Shown piece by piece: positions 1-8,869 of a DNA stretch of 64,000 nt. The position numbers were made by a program, and so were the translations under genes. Source of the DNA: Nostoc linckia FACHB-104 (GTDB lineage: Bacteria; Cyanobacteriota; Cyanobacteriia; Cyanobacteriales; Nostocaceae); NCBI RefSeq assembly GCF_014696615.1, contig NZ_JACJQJ010000022.1:59839-123838 (forward strand), read 5' to 3'. Positions within the stretch are counted from its first letter, which is position 1, and each line of letters starts with the position of its first letter. The notes under the pieces were generated by a model that made no database searches, was not told the DNA's origin, and worked only from the letters and a program-made list of their open reading frames with translations.

Positions 1-201
1 TTCTTACTTGCATGAATTATCATCAATAAATACATCAAAAATTTTCAAATTGATTGATTTAAATCTATATTTGAGCTTGATCACTTCAAACCTTAAAATA
101 CTTTTTGAAATCAATGAAACTGTATCAAAAAATTTAAGGGTGTGGGAGCTATAACCCAATTACAATAATGGTTTGGCGGTAGAGCCATATTCCTTAACAG
201 C

Positions 202-1002
202 TCAACAAGATTTGAACCAACGAACTGCCCAATCAACAGCATCTCTGAGCGAAAATAACTTGGCAGTAGCAGAACCAACTTTTGAAACTTTAACTTGACT
301 TGCTTGTTCAAAAGCTGCGCCTAGTTCCACAAAACTGTCGGTGTCAAAATCAATGTCTGTGTAAGATTTCCACACTCTTTGTCCTGACTCCAAAATTGGA
401 GCTTGCTTGTTCATTTCCTTTGCCTTACCACTGCGGTACTCGGCTAAATGAAAGCAGGTGCAATTATCGTAGTCAACCCCCAACAAAAGTACCCAACTAT
501 TTAAATCGTAGAGACGAGCTAAGGGCGAACCCTCTCCCAAAGAATAGTCTAAGGAGTGATCCATTACAATCCCTTGAGCATACTGTCCCCAAGCAGCAAA
601 AGAAGATTCTGGATGATAACTTCTCATGACATCAGGGCAAGTTCTAAAAACTTCTACAATCTGACCCATACCTCTTGTTGGAGTTATCTTTGGGTCAAAA
701 GCGGGCATTGCTTCTCGAATAATTGTCCACCAATCTTCAGGCACGGGAGGAGCTTGCCATCCTGCTGGATCTGAATAATTTCCAGAATGAGTGGGCATCA
801 CCAAAGTCCCTGTTACAGTCACCGCATCCATTAATGCTTGAACTACTGTGACTGGGCCACCACAAACCCATCCCAGCGAGCTGAGGGAAGAATGGACTAT
901 GACTGTCATGCCCTCTGTTAGTCCTAGTTGATGCAAGTCACTCAACAGCGAAGAGCGAGTACGAGGTAATGGTGTGCTCACAATGGTTTCGGCTTCACTC
1001 AT
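202..1002 (-). CDS. AAC(3)-family N-acetyltransferase
   Basis: The 266-residue protein has the layout of the aminoglycoside 3-N-acetyltransferase (AAC(3)/YokD) family, which transfers acetyl from acetyl-CoA to an amino group. Visible family blocks are HSSLSSLGWVCGG near residue 37, MPTHSGNYSDP near 69, RGMGQIVEVFR near 110, HPESSFAAWG near 130, and a GEGSPLARLYDL segment followed by LLLGVDYDNCTCFHLAEYR. Length matches the family. Many environmental members do not confer resistance, so the substrate is unknown. It lies downstream of the 1101-1466 gene on the same strand with a gap of about 100 bases and may belong to that transcript. Confidence 0.88.
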   Translation of the reverse strand: MSEAETIVSTPLPRTRSSLLSDLHQLGLTEGMTVIVHSSLSSLGWVCGGPVTVVQALMDAVTVTGTLVMPTHSGNYSDPAGWQAPPVPEDWWTIIREAMPAFDPKITPTRGMGQIVEVFRTCPDVMRSYHPESSFAAWGQYAQGIVMDHSLDYSLGEGSPLARLYDLNSWVLLLGVDYDNCTCFHLAEYRSGKAKEMNKQAPILESGQRVWKSYTDIDFDTDSFVELGAAFEQASQVKVSKVGSATAKLFSLRDAVDWAVRWFKSC

Positions 1003-1100
1003 ATCATAAAAAACAATTCATTAATCAAAATTTCAGAGCCAGCAACAATTTTGAACAACAACAAATGCTGCTTTTCATCTGTCTCAGCAATCAGCAGATT

Positions 1101-1466
1101 TTACTCAGCTTTAGGCTTAAGGTTTCTGCCTGATTTCTTGCCTAACTCATACAGAATATCTGGATGAAGATAATATCCTCGATTGCGAAAAATTAAGGTT
1201 TTCTGGTCAATCAAAGATTCTAAAGCTCTATCAAACTGCTCTGTGGTAAATAGATATTTAACTGGATTAAACCCCCTGTTGATGAAATTCAAACTGCCCA
1301 TCAATAATTTTTGGTAGTCGTGGATGTTTTCCATTTGCACACACCAGACTATAGCAGGCGGTAAAGCTTCATCTTTGGGTTGCACTGCCCCCGCCATTTT
1401 GATTGTTTCTTCAGTAATGTTGTTACCACTTCTAGCAAAAGATTTACGCCGTTGTGCTTTACCCAT
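1101..1466 (-). CDS. Small hypothetical protein downstream of primase/helicase
   Basis: A protein of about 121 residues that I do not recognise. I chose the ATG at 1466 because a GAGAGGA Shine-Dalgarno-like stretch sits just upstream; a TTG further up would overlap the preceding gene. The N-terminus is basic (MGKAQRRKSF). The C-terminal half is predicted helical and could be a small winged-helix-like fold (FDRALESLIDQKTLIFRNRG resembles a recognition helix plus wing), but this is inference. It starts about 25 bases after the stop of the primase/helicase gene, so the two are probably co-transcribed. Confidence 0.6.
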   Translation of the reverse strand: MGKAQRRKSFARSGNNITEETIKMAGAVQPKDEALPPAIVWCVQMENIHDYQKLLMGSLNFINRGFNPVKYLFTTEQFDRALESLIDQKTLIFRNRGYYLHPDILYELGKKSGRNLKPKAE

Positions 1467-1491
1467 GTCTAATCCTCTCGCTTCCAACTTC

Positions 1492-4400
1492 TCACTGCAA
1501 TACAATTAGCCAACTCAAGTAACATTCGATTTGTCGCAAACTGGGTTCAAGACTAGCATCATCCAGCCAAACAATGTATTTGGTGAGTATCTGTCCTTCA
1601 CAATGCTCAGTTTTTACGCGGATGACAACGCCTTCTTTACCATCACGCTTTGTTCCTAAAGTATGGGGACGAACTCTCACTCTTGTTCCTTTATTAATGG
1701 CAGGTGTCGGTGCTGTTTGATCTGATGTCAAGCCAGTGTCAGGAGAAATTGCTTCATTCTCAATAAGGGATGTTTGCACCCCAATAAGGGTTTCTGCCAC
1801 CCCAGTTTCCACCCCAGTTTCCACCCCAAGAATGCTTGATTTCTGGGCATCGCACCCCACCCACCCCAATGCAGTGGAGTTGACTTCTAAATTTTGCTCG
1901 GGGGCAGGGGGCACTTGGCAGGAGGCAGAAGGAATACAGTTCTCTGCCCGCTGTTGTGACTGAAGGGAACAAGGGTTTAAGACATCGACTGAACTCTTGA
2001 GAAGTGGTTTCAAGTCAGCCGGGATTGAATTTCCTTCTGACTTATTGCTTCTGCCTTCTTCATTTTTAATTTTTTCTTCAACGGTAAAAGAGAAATTGGG
2101 GTGGTTGGGGTGGAAGTCTTGATTTAACGTGGTTTTTTGGGGTGGCAATTGGGGTGGAATTGAGGTGCTAAGAGTGCTTATTGGGGTGGGAGATGCGCTT
2201 ATTGAGAATGAAGTACCTTCAGGCGGCGGTGAACCAAGGTTGAAACCAATGCCTTGAATTGCCAGCACTGTTTTCTTACCACTGGGGTGGGGCATGGTTA
2301 ATTTTTTGGCTTTGGGGAATAGCTGTAAAAAGCGGGGGATAACTTGGTTGGGGGCTTTGACATTTTTATCGCTGGGTTTGGCTTGTTCTACCCAAGTTGC
2401 TTTAAACTTGCCGTTACTGGTTTCTTCATAGTCCAGGGTGCCGTTGTCTCGATACCACTGCTCTAGTACTGTCCAAATTTCACTAGCAGTTAAAATGCTC
2501 TTGGGGTTGTAGTCTAAGCCCACATCTTGGCAGAACTGGAACAAATGGCAGTTTTCAGTTTGGATGGCAGCCAAGGCTGATTCTGTGGGGTTGTAGTCGA
2601 TGCCATCCTGCATCAGGTCTACTAGGGCTTGCAGGACGCGGTTGAGGAATGCAGGCACAACCATTGTTTGCACAAAGATGGGGTCGTATTTAAAGCGCGA
2701 ATCTGCTTCAATTTCGCCTTTACTAGGGTCGGCGTTGATGACGAAGGTTTTATTAAAGGAAAGCACGGCATAACGGCTTTTAATGGCTTCTAGCGTCCCC
2801 TGGATGTTGGGGGTGTCGTTGACGTTGAATAAGGCGATCGCGTTGGGGGAAAATTCTTCACTATCTACGCCTTTACGTTCGGCATCGAGTGGTTCTCCGG
2901 TGATGAAGGCTTTTAAGCTTTGGATTTTGTCTAAGCGGTTGCTGTTGGTATTTTCCGTAGCCCAGTTCACCCGGCTATGGCGTAATTTAGCTAGGGGGAA
3001 TTTGCGTCCTTCGTCATAGGCAGCAAAATCAGCTAAGGTACAGCCGGTCATCCCCTGCTTGCCATACATCAGGCTGACAACTTCCCGCAATGTATCTTTA
3101 CCGTTGTTACCGTCGCCCCGGCACAGTAAGCCCTTAATTAAGCGACCTTTATGTTGCCGCACGGTGGGGAGGTCAAGGGAGGCGGCGATGGTTCGCAGGA
3201 AGATTTCTGCTTGTGCGGGGTCTAGGCAAGACAAAAGGCGATCGCAATGAGTGCTATCAGCATTGGGGTCATAAAGGGCTATGGGTTTGTAGGTGTAGTA
3301 AAGGTCTGGGGTATGCTCAATCAAGTGCCAACTCGGTACTTTATCTGACCAAATCACCTGTAAAACCCCATTGACGCAATTAATCCCCGGTGGGTTGAGT
3401 GCGTCTGGTCTCACGCCTACTAAAATTTTCACCCAGCGCAAAATCTTTTCGACAGATGCGGGGTTGGCGTAGGGAAAACGGATTTGATTACCTTGAAGTA
3501 CGGCGTAGCTGTTACAAAAGTTAGCAATGCGCTTTAGCTCGACAACATCGGGACTATGTTCGTAATAAGTGCTATCCCAAAAGTACAGTTTGTCCAGAGC
3601 GCAAATCCAAGGTTGATCGCCGTAGAGAATGTCAAAAGCTTTTTGGGTAATTTCGGTTAACGGCGCTTGGTCGTCTGGAAGATCCGCGAGAAAATTATTG
3701 GCATCTTCAACTCGTTGGTCAAACTCAGTTTGTCCATCTACGGCGGCGTGGATTTCTGCTTCGAGTTTGCGAATAAAATCTGGTACTTCCATTTGTGCCA
3801 AAATCTGTTCGATATCGCTGGCATCATCGGGTAAATTCTCGCAAATATGTTTGGGGTTAATCAGCACGTAAGGTAAGCCCACATCAATGCAGCACTTCTG
3901 AAAAGTTTCGGCTTTCTTCATGCCAGTGGGGTCTGGGTCATATAAGAACACCATGACTGCGATTGTCAATTCTGCTTTAACTTGGCTGAGGATGCGCTTG
4001 ATTTCTGCCTCACTCCAGTTACTGCCGGAGAAGGTGCAGCTAGCAATTTGGTGAGTTCTGGCGATTTCTACGCATTTCTCGCCCTCCTGCCAGAGCAGTG
4101 CTGCTCTCTGTGGGGTGTTTTTAGCGGCGGCTAGAGCTTCATCGAGTCGGTATGCACTCCAGGGGGCATCGCCTTTAACGTATTGCCATGAGCCGTCAAC
4201 GCCCATGTGACATTGGACAAAGGTTTTATTGTGTCCCTTGGGGTTACTGTTGTCTGGCCAATCAAAGCGTTTGACCTGTTGGTTGGCAGAGTATTTGTAG
4301 ACGGTTTCGACAACGCTGGCTAAGTTAACTTTTGTTGCTGCAACTTGTCTTTTGACACGTTTGGGGATGAATTTTGGTGGTTCTGGTTGGGGGCAGTTAG

Positions 4401-4887
4401 TGGCAGGAGCTGCCAGTCTTACTAGTGTTGCGTCTGGTGGGATGGGGACTGGCTCTTTTTTGGGTAAGGGCGATGCTTGTGGTAATAGGGCACTTGAAGC
4501 AGGGGAAGCAGGGGAAGCTGAGGGAGATGGGGTGGTATTTGAGGTACTTGAAGCACTTGAGGCGCTTGAGATTGGGGAAGCTGGAGTAGCACTTGAAGCA
4601 CTTGAAGTTCTTAAGGAAAAAGAGTGATTTTTTACTAACTCTTCCCCCCCAGATTCCCCCGCTCCCCCTGCTCTCTCCCACGGGGAAACCGCCTCCCTAA
4701 TATCTCGGCACTCACAACCATTCCAGCATTGATACTTGCCAGTCTTCTGGTCAATAGTTAGGTTGTTCCCCTCACACACGGGGCAAATATAACGATTCTT
4801 CTCCTTGGTAGGAGTCAGCTTTTCAATAAAATTCCGAATGTCAAAAGTCTTAAAGCTATTGTCTAGTAGTAACCCGGTACTCGTCAT
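1492..4887 (-). CDS. Plasmid/phage-type primase-helicase (zinc finger, TOPRIM, SF3/D5-like)
   Basis: Large replication protein of about 1131 residues. An N-terminal zinc motif (CPVC, then CWNGC) is followed by a TOPRIM-like core containing FLYDPDPTG, where phage primases place their acidic metal ligands. A superfamily-3 helicase/D5-type ATPase follows: Walker A GLLCRGDGNNGKDT, then NWATENTNSNRLD and ALFNVNDTPNIQGT. This suits primase plus helicase activity in plasmid replication. The ATG at 4887 has GGAG six bases upstream and is preferred over the TTG at 4899. Two Ser/Ala/Pro/Thr-rich linkers (about residues 85-170 and 870-1050) are low-complexity at DNA level. The C-terminus has a small KOW-like stretch (GTRVRVRPHTLGTKRDGKEG). 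It leads a minus-strand operon. Confidence 0.85.
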   Translation of the reverse strand: MTSTGLLLDNSFKTFDIRNFIEKLTPTKEKNRYICPVCEGNNLTIDQKTGKYQCWNGCECRDIREAVSPWERAGGAGESGGEELVKNHSFSLRTSSASSATPASPISSASSASSTSNTTPSPSASPASPASSALLPQASPLPKKEPVPIPPDATLVRLAAPATNCPQPEPPKFIPKRVKRQVAATKVNLASVVETVYKYSANQQVKRFDWPDNSNPKGHNKTFVQCHMGVDGSWQYVKGDAPWSAYRLDEALAAAKNTPQRAALLWQEGEKCVEIARTHQIASCTFSGSNWSEAEIKRILSQVKAELTIAVMVFLYDPDPTGMKKAETFQKCCIDVGLPYVLINPKHICENLPDDASDIEQILAQMEVPDFIRKLEAEIHAAVDGQTEFDQRVEDANNFLADLPDDQAPLTEITQKAFDILYGDQPWICALDKLYFWDSTYYEHSPDVVELKRIANFCNSYAVLQGNQIRFPYANPASVEKILRWVKILVGVRPDALNPPGINCVNGVLQVIWSDKVPSWHLIEHTPDLYYTYKPIALYDPNADSTHCDRLLSCLDPAQAEIFLRTIAASLDLPTVRQHKGRLIKGLLCRGDGNNGKDTLREVVSLMYGKQGMTGCTLADFAAYDEGRKFPLAKLRHSRVNWATENTNSNRLDKIQSLKAFITGEPLDAERKGVDSEEFSPNAIALFNVNDTPNIQGTLEAIKSRYAVLSFNKTFVINADPSKGEIEADSRFKYDPIFVQTMVVPAFLNRVLQALVDLMQDGIDYNPTESALAAIQTENCHLFQFCQDVGLDYNPKSILTASEIWTVLEQWYRDNGTLDYEETSNGKFKATWVEQAKPSDKNVKAPNQVIPRFLQLFPKAKKLTMPHPSGKKTVLAIQGIGFNLGSPPPEGTSFSISASPTPISTLSTSIPPQLPPQKTTLNQDFHPNHPNFSFTVEEKIKNEEGRSNKSEGNSIPADLKPLLKSSVDVLNPCSLQSQQRAENCIPSASCQVPPAPEQNLEVNSTALGWVGCDAQKSSILGVETGVETGVAETLIGVQTSLIENEAISPDTGLTSDQTAPTPAINKGTRVRVRPHTLGTKRDGKEGVVIRVKTEHCEGQILTKYIVWLDDASLEPSLRQIECYLSWLIVLQ
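2095..2200 (+). repeat. G-rich TTGGGGTGG repeats inside primase-helicase gene
   Basis: The plus strand carries several copies of TTGGGGTGG or close variants, tandem at about 2096-2112 and again near 2138, 2152 and 2187. They encode a Pro/His/Gln-rich linker on the minus strand. A further Val-Glu-Thr-Gly duplication lies near 1795-1825. The G-runs could form quadruplexes, but repeat slippage in a disordered linker is enough to explain them. Confidence 0.5.
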
Positions 4888-5391
4888 AGTTAACTCCAAT
4901 TCCAGGAAAAGATAGATCTTGGAGCGGGTTCTGCGTCATAAATGCTGGCTATATTTCAAAACTGCTACGAATTTTTTGATTTTATCGATTTGTTAAGTCT
5001 TGTGACATAATTTGATGAAATCAAAAGATATGCAAAAAAACTGTCATATTTAACTGGAATTTTTCCAGCAGAAATTGACAAGATTTGAGCAACAATCTTG
5101 TAATATAGATTTACGGGCGCACCTAAAAAGGCGCACATCACAGAGCAGTCCCCCCGTAACTAAATCAGTTTTTTGGTTTCCTACGCCGCCACTGATTGAA
5201 GTTGCAGGAGATTAGCTAACCCGCTTGTTGGTTGTAAAAAAATCATACCAGCCAAATGCCGCTCTTTAACTAGAGGGGCTATTTCGGCTTTTATTTTTTT
5301 GGTGCTTCATGGTACTTACCTCCTGAATTAAGTTGAATTTAAGATTGAGAAACAGCACTATTGGTGCGCTCTTGGCATTATTTCTATTACC
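4888..5391. other. Intergenic region, no supported gene
   Basis: About 500 AT-rich bases upstream of the primase-helicase gene. They should hold its promoter and the 3' end of the coiled-coil gene transcript. Short open stretches exist on the minus strand near 5170-5310 but none has a start codon with a ribosome-binding site. I see no clear terminator or RNA structure. Confidence 0.4.
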
Positions 5392-6018
5392 TCATTTCAT
5401 CCCTCCCTGTTGCCGTAGTAAGTAGTCCAAAACTCGGTCAATTCGCTCCAAAGCCGCGCCAGTAGTGCGTTGAAACTCAAGGAACTGGGATTTTTGTTCT
5501 TCGTAGTTCCGGTCTAGCCGTTGTACGATCGCTTCTAATGCAAGAGAACGTCCATCCGCACGTTCCAAAACCGTTGCCTGTTGGTTGAATATTCGCTGTG
5601 TGTGAAAGATAAACTCATCCATCCGGCTGGACATTTGGTCAACCCTTCCCCCCATCTGTTCAAGTTGTGTTTGGGTACGATTCTGAGCCGCAGTCAGCTG
5701 GTCAATCCTTTCACCCATTTGGTCAAGGTGTGTTTGAGTTCGATTTTGAGCCGTAGTCAACTCATCAACCCTCTCAGTCAGTCGATCTAGTTTGGCATCT
5801 GTAGCTGTTTGCGCTGCGAGTAATTGGGCAATTTGAGCATCCGTAGCCGTTTGCGCTTCCCGTAGTTGGGCAATTTGAGCATCAGTGGCATCTTGTCTGG
5901 TGATTGCCCGATCCAGTCCCCTGTTGGCTGATTCAGCATAGGTAGCTGCTGATGCTAGCAGTTGTCTTACTGCTGCTAAGTCATCTTCAACACGGTCTAG
6001 TCGTTGTTCTGTAGTCAT
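5392..6018 (-). CDS. Coiled-coil protein with heptad-type repeats
   Basis: A 208-residue protein that is almost entirely coiled coil. Residues about 40-140 consist of repeated 14-residue blocks of the type AQIAQLxxAQTATD, then AQNRTQTxLxQMGxRxDQL. This resembles the cyanobacterial DUF-type coiled-coil proteins found next to small RHH regulators; the function is not established. There are no membrane segments or cysteine motifs. Its ATG overlaps the stop of the upstream RHH gene as ATGA, so translation is probably coupled and the two proteins likely work together (inference). Confidence 0.75.
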   Translation of the reverse strand: MTTEQRLDRVEDDLAAVRQLLASAATYAESANRGLDRAITRQDATDAQIAQLREAQTATDAQIAQLLAAQTATDAKLDRLTERVDELTTAQNRTQTHLDQMGERIDQLTAAQNRTQTQLEQMGGRVDQMSSRMDEFIFHTQRIFNQQATVLERADGRSLALEAIVQRLDRNYEEQKSQFLEFQRTTGAALERIDRVLDYLLRQQGGMK

Positions 6019-6191
6019 GCTGTTTCTCTTTTGTTATCTCCTTTCTCTTTCCTGCGAGATGCAATAGCTTTTTTAAGAATAATTTTTGCTAATTGAGGAG
6101 GAGTCAAAAATTCTTCCTCGGCCCATCCTTGTAAATATAAATACTCATCTTCCTCAATACGAATAGTTAATTGTGGCTTTTTTGAAGGCAT
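6015..6191 (-). CDS. Small ribbon-helix-helix (CopG/Arc-like) regulator
   Basis: A 58-residue protein starting MPSKKPQLTIRIEEDEY. The basic N-terminus, a short strand with alternating polar residues (QLTIRIE), a first helix (EYLYLQGWAEEEF), a turn, and a second helix (PPQLAKIILKKAIASRR) match the RHH fold. Such proteins bind palindromic operators as dimers. A 17-bp near-perfect palindrome lies about 75 bases upstream at 6264-6280 and is a likely operator. The stop overlaps the next gene's start by ATGA. A related 56-residue protein is encoded at 61951-62121. Confidence 0.75.
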   Translation of the reverse strand: MPSKKPQLTIRIEEDEYLYLQGWAEEEFLTPPQLAKIILKKAIASRRKEKGDNKRETA

Positions 6192-6263
6192 AGTCGAATT
6201 AAAAGACCATGCCTAATTATTCATCCTTTGAATCTTAATTTCTACTGGTGAATCAAAATATTG

Positions 6264-6280
6264 ACAGGTGATTCACCTGT
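6264..6280. promoter_or_regulatory. Palindromic operator candidate
   Basis: ACAGGTGA-T-TCACCTGT is a perfect 8+8 palindrome with a one-base centre, and a GGTGAATC half-site lies about 15 bases to its left. It sits in the divergent region between the minus-strand RHH gene (start 6191) and the plus-strand cluster starting at 6485, where an autoregulatory operator is expected. Confidence 0.55.
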
Positions 6281-6484
6281 GGTCTAACATAACAGACAAG
6301 ACAGAAAAACAGCAAGCACCGTTAGCTGATACTTGCCCACCGAGCAAGGAAAAGCCAATAATTTCAAGCTTTCGGCGTGTGGACATTACGAGAGCAACGG
6401 TGATTACCAGATACCTGTCTGACAGCTGCCAGTAACTATCACTGGCTATCAATCACTATTTGCCCATTAATCAATAGATGCTCT

Positions 6485-6859
6485 ATGAAAGCGTCAAATT
6501 CCTCACGGGGGCTGGATTTAGACTCCCCAGGCTTGTTTTGCTCAAGTTATGTTACGAAATCTGAACTTGCAAGAATTCTTAACGTTGCTCGTTCAACTTT
6601 GGTCAGTTGGGACGGTATTGCACTGTACCGCATAGATAGCTATCGCCAAGCTTACCCAGTCAAAGCCGATGGCAGTACAGACCGCTCTTGCCCGTTGTCA
6701 CCATACCAAAGCTGGGTGCTTTCTCGTGTTGGTCGCGTCATGCAAAATCTCAAGTCGGCTGAACGGGTAAAAAACTACATCAAAAAGTATCCCCAAGAAT
6801 TCAGCCCAGCTAAGTTTCAAGCACAGTTTAACCAAGTCACCAGAGGTAATGCAGCATGA
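6485..6859 (+). CDS. HTH-type small protein, first gene of overlapping cluster
   Basis: A 124-residue protein with a probable helix-turn-helix around residues 23-50 (VTKSELARILNVARSTLVSW), so DNA binding is likely. The remainder is helical and basic and matches no family I can name. Its TGA overlaps the ATG of the next gene (ATGA), the first of several such overlaps in this plus-strand cluster, so it probably heads a translationally coupled operon. It could regulate the cluster or help initiate replication or transfer; nothing in the sequence decides between these. Confidence 0.65.
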   Translation: MKASNSSRGLDLDSPGLFCSSYVTKSELARILNVARSTLVSWDGIALYRIDSYRQAYPVKADGSTDRSCPLSPYQSWVLSRVGRVMQNLKSAERVKNYIKKYPQEFSPAKFQAQFNQVTRGNAA

Positions 6860-7419
6860 ATGCAAAAGATATGGTTTCTATCAAAGAAGTTTGTGAACTG
6901 CTAGAAATGCCAGAGGAAATTATTAGATTCTCTCTACAAGAATCTCATCCAGATGATTTTGACAGCCTCAAAGAAATTAGCTTTGCTTCCTTTGAAACAT
7001 TAACCCAAGTCCTCAAACAGAAAGCTGAACAAGAACAAACTGGAGAAATAGCCGTGATTGCTCCATCACCTAACAATACTCTACCTATTCCAGAGCAACA
7101 AAAAATCATCAATGGAGCATTGAATACTTTGAGTGAGTTTGTCGGTAACTACACCTTAACCATTGATAAAATCACTTCTACCTTGGCATTTATTAGTGGT
7201 CAATCAGTTGTAAATAACTTTGTTCACATCCATTCAAACACAATCAGAAACGGCTTAGAAAATTACTTAGATGAGTTAGCAAATGAATTTACTACTGCTG
7301 CTCACTCCATTAAAGGAATTGATGCTAACGATTTTTTAGCTCAACGGGGGATTACCCCGAAACAACGGACTGCTCAGAAGTCACTGGAAGAAATCATGAA
7401 TCTGGCAGCAAATATCTAA
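6856..7419 (+). CDS. Hypothetical protein, coupled to HTH gene
   Basis: A 187-residue soluble, mostly helical protein that I do not recognise. Residues 1-45 (DMVSIKEVCELLEMPEEII) resemble an N-terminal MerR/excisionase-like helical segment. A central hydrophobic helical region (about 80-150) could form a bundle. There is no signal peptide. It overlaps the upstream gene by four bases, so the two are likely made together. Confidence 0.6.
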   Translation: MNAKDMVSIKEVCELLEMPEEIIRFSLQESHPDDFDSLKEISFASFETLTQVLKQKAEQEQTGEIAVIAPSPNNTLPIPEQQKIINGALNTLSEFVGNYTLTIDKITSTLAFISGQSVVNNFVHIHSNTIRNGLENYLDELANEFTTAAHSIKGIDANDFLAQRGITPKQRTAQKSLEEIMNLAANI

Positions 7420-7493
7420 ACATTGCTTACTCCTTAGCACTATCTGACAGTCGTTTATTCTCGTTATTGTTGAAGGTTTCAAGAGAAAGAAAA

Positions 7494-7637
7494 ATGCACA
7501 TAATCACTGAGACTTGTTTTTATTCTGGTGTAGCTACCCTGTCGCTAATCGGTGGTGTAGCAGCAGTTATTTCGCCTATAGGTATGGGTTTATTCGCAGT
7601 AGGGTTAGCAATGTATGTCAGCCAAAATCGACGTTAA
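7494..7637 (+). CDS. Very small membrane protein
   Basis: A 47-residue reading frame (MHIITETCFYSGVATLSLIG start) with two short hydrophobic stretches and a basic SQNRR tail, consistent with a membrane peptide. GAAAGA a few bases upstream could serve as a ribosome-binding site. It lies in the same orientation between two cluster genes and overlaps the following gene by 23 bases. Support is positional and compositional only. Confidence 0.45.
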   Translation: MHIITETCFYSGVATLSLIGGVAAVISPIGMGLFAVGLAMYVSQNRR

Positions 7638-7839
7638 ATTGCACAGTCTAGAGACAGCTAAAGATTGGCAAGCATGTAAGATGAATCCACTACTATTGAT
7701 GGGTTGCATTGTTATTCCATTATTTGTTGGCAGCTACGCATATACCAGTTGGCAGCAAACCAAAATAGCAAACTATCAACCAATGTTGAGATTAAATATT
7801 TGCCAAGATGGTGCGGCGAACGCTCTGAATCCAGACTGA
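7615..7839 (+). CDS. Small single-pass membrane protein
   Basis: A protein of up to 74 residues with one hydrophobic segment (NPLLLMGCIVIPLFVGSYAY, about residues 23-42) followed by a polar tail. An internal ATG at 7681 would give a 52-residue product beginning just before the membrane segment; the true start is uncertain. The family is not recognised. It belongs to the same plus-strand cluster of small proteins. Confidence 0.45.
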   Translation: MSAKIDVKLHSLETAKDWQACKMNPLLLMGCIVIPLFVGSYAYTSWQQTKIANYQPMLRLNICQDGAANALNPD

Positions 7840-7867
7840 GATTTTAACAGTATGTTTGGAGTGAATT

Positions 7868-8065
7868 ATGAATACTCAACCACTGACCGAATTGGTTGCA
7901 CAAGCCCAAGAAATACTTGAAGCAATTCGGCAGCATCCACAATATCAAAACTTGCAATTCGATTGCGATGTCACCTTTGGGGATGTCAATCAGTTTTTCA
8001 ATACTCTGCAATCGCAGACCACAGCTTCGACTGTGGATGTTTCTCCTGAAGAATTTTTTCAGTGA
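7868..8065 (+). CDS. Small acidic helical protein, similar to the one at 63798
   Basis: A 65-residue protein with an amphipathic N-terminal helix (LTELVAQAQEILEAIRQHPQ) followed by DCDVTFGDVNQFFNTLQ. The DVT-F-GD block followed by a helix also occurs as DVTLGDAKTAVSQLLNYLQ in the protein at 63798-63992, so the two are probably paralogues. A GGAG-like ribosome-binding site (TTGGAGTGAATT) precedes the ATG. Function unknown; both copies lie in plus-strand operons divergent from a small RHH gene. Confidence 0.6.
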   Translation: MNTQPLTELVAQAQEILEAIRQHPQYQNLQFDCDVTFGDVNQFFNTLQSQTTASTVDVSPEEFFQ

Positions 8066-8159
8066 TGGGGAGAGCGATCGCCCAGCCGACCAAAGCAAGC
8101 AATCGCCCACCAATGTGTCTACCGCCGCATAACGATAAACGACATAAGGATTGTAAGCC

Positions 8160-8462
8160 ATGACGAAACCATTAGGATACTACTGCGCTCTAACGCCTGG
8201 AGATGGAACCTATCTAGACTGGTTACAAGATACTTATGGTTCTTGCCTTGAAGGGATTAATCGCATTGAAAAACTGCATTTTTTAAAAGCGATAACTGAA
8301 AACTTAATCGCTACTGAAATCGCTACACAGGGACAATATTTACTAGAAGAATCAGCCCAAACAATTCAAAAACTTCAAGAGGATTTGTATCAGTACACGC
8401 CAATAGGCGACCACTTGGGACTAGCAGAAGCAATCATCAATCAATTAAAAACTCAACAATGA
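8160..8462 (+). CDS. Hypothetical helical protein
   Basis: A 100-residue soluble protein (MTKPLGYYCALTPGDGTYLD start) that I do not recognise. The second half is helical (residues 30-98). AAGGA lies nine bases upstream of the ATG, and the TGA overlaps the next ATG as ATGA. It sits mid-operon between small soluble and membrane proteins. Confidence 0.65.
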   Translation: MTKPLGYYCALTPGDGTYLDWLQDTYGSCLEGINRIEKLHFLKAITENLIATEIATQGQYLLEESAQTIQKLQEDLYQYTPIGDHLGLAEAIINQLKTQQ

Positions 8463-8869
8463 AATATCAAAAACAAGCCATGCTGGGGCTATTGGGTTTG
8501 GGTTTGATTGCTGCACCTATGTTCATTAAACTGCCTCAGCAGTTCTACACTTTTTCTGCTGTGTCGAACTTAGAAGCTAGAGAATCTGTTGAACGCTCAC
8601 GCATAGAACAACGTAAATTAACCAGCGACAAACTGAACTCTACTGGCATATTACCGACCAGTTTAAAACTCAGAATCAGAGGCTATTTAGACAACCAAAA
8701 ACGCAACCCAAGACCCGACCCCAGCTATTACCAAGAGGATGAACTAGTTTATGTTTATGACTCAGGAGGTCGCTGTATAGGACAGATAGCAGAACGGCGT
8801 TGGCTTTGGAAGTATCACTACAAAAATGTCTGCAATTTATCCCCACCAATGGAAGAGAGTAAATCATGA
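8459..8869 (+). CDS. Membrane-anchored or exported hypothetical protein
   Basis: A 136-residue protein with an N-terminal hydrophobic segment (residues 8-23, AMLGLLGLGLIAAPMFI) after a short basic start, acting either as an uncleaved anchor or a signal peptide. A charged helix (SNLEARESVERSRIEQRK) follows, then a C-terminal domain with conserved-looking Tyr/Trp and two cysteines (CIGQ and NVCNL). The family is not recognised. It overlaps both neighbours by four bases. Confidence 0.6.
   Translation: MKYQKQAMLGLLGLGLIAAPMFIKLPQQFYTFSAVSNLEARESVERSRIEQRKLTSDKLNSTGILPTSLKLRIRGYLDNQKRNPRPDPSYYQEDELVYVYDSGGRCIGQIAERRWLWKYHYKNVCNLSPPMEESKS

Noticed and set aside
202..1002. Calling the AAC(3)-family protein a clinical aminoglycoside-resistance gene
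   Set aside because: The family includes many environmental acetyltransferases; sequence alone does not show the substrate.
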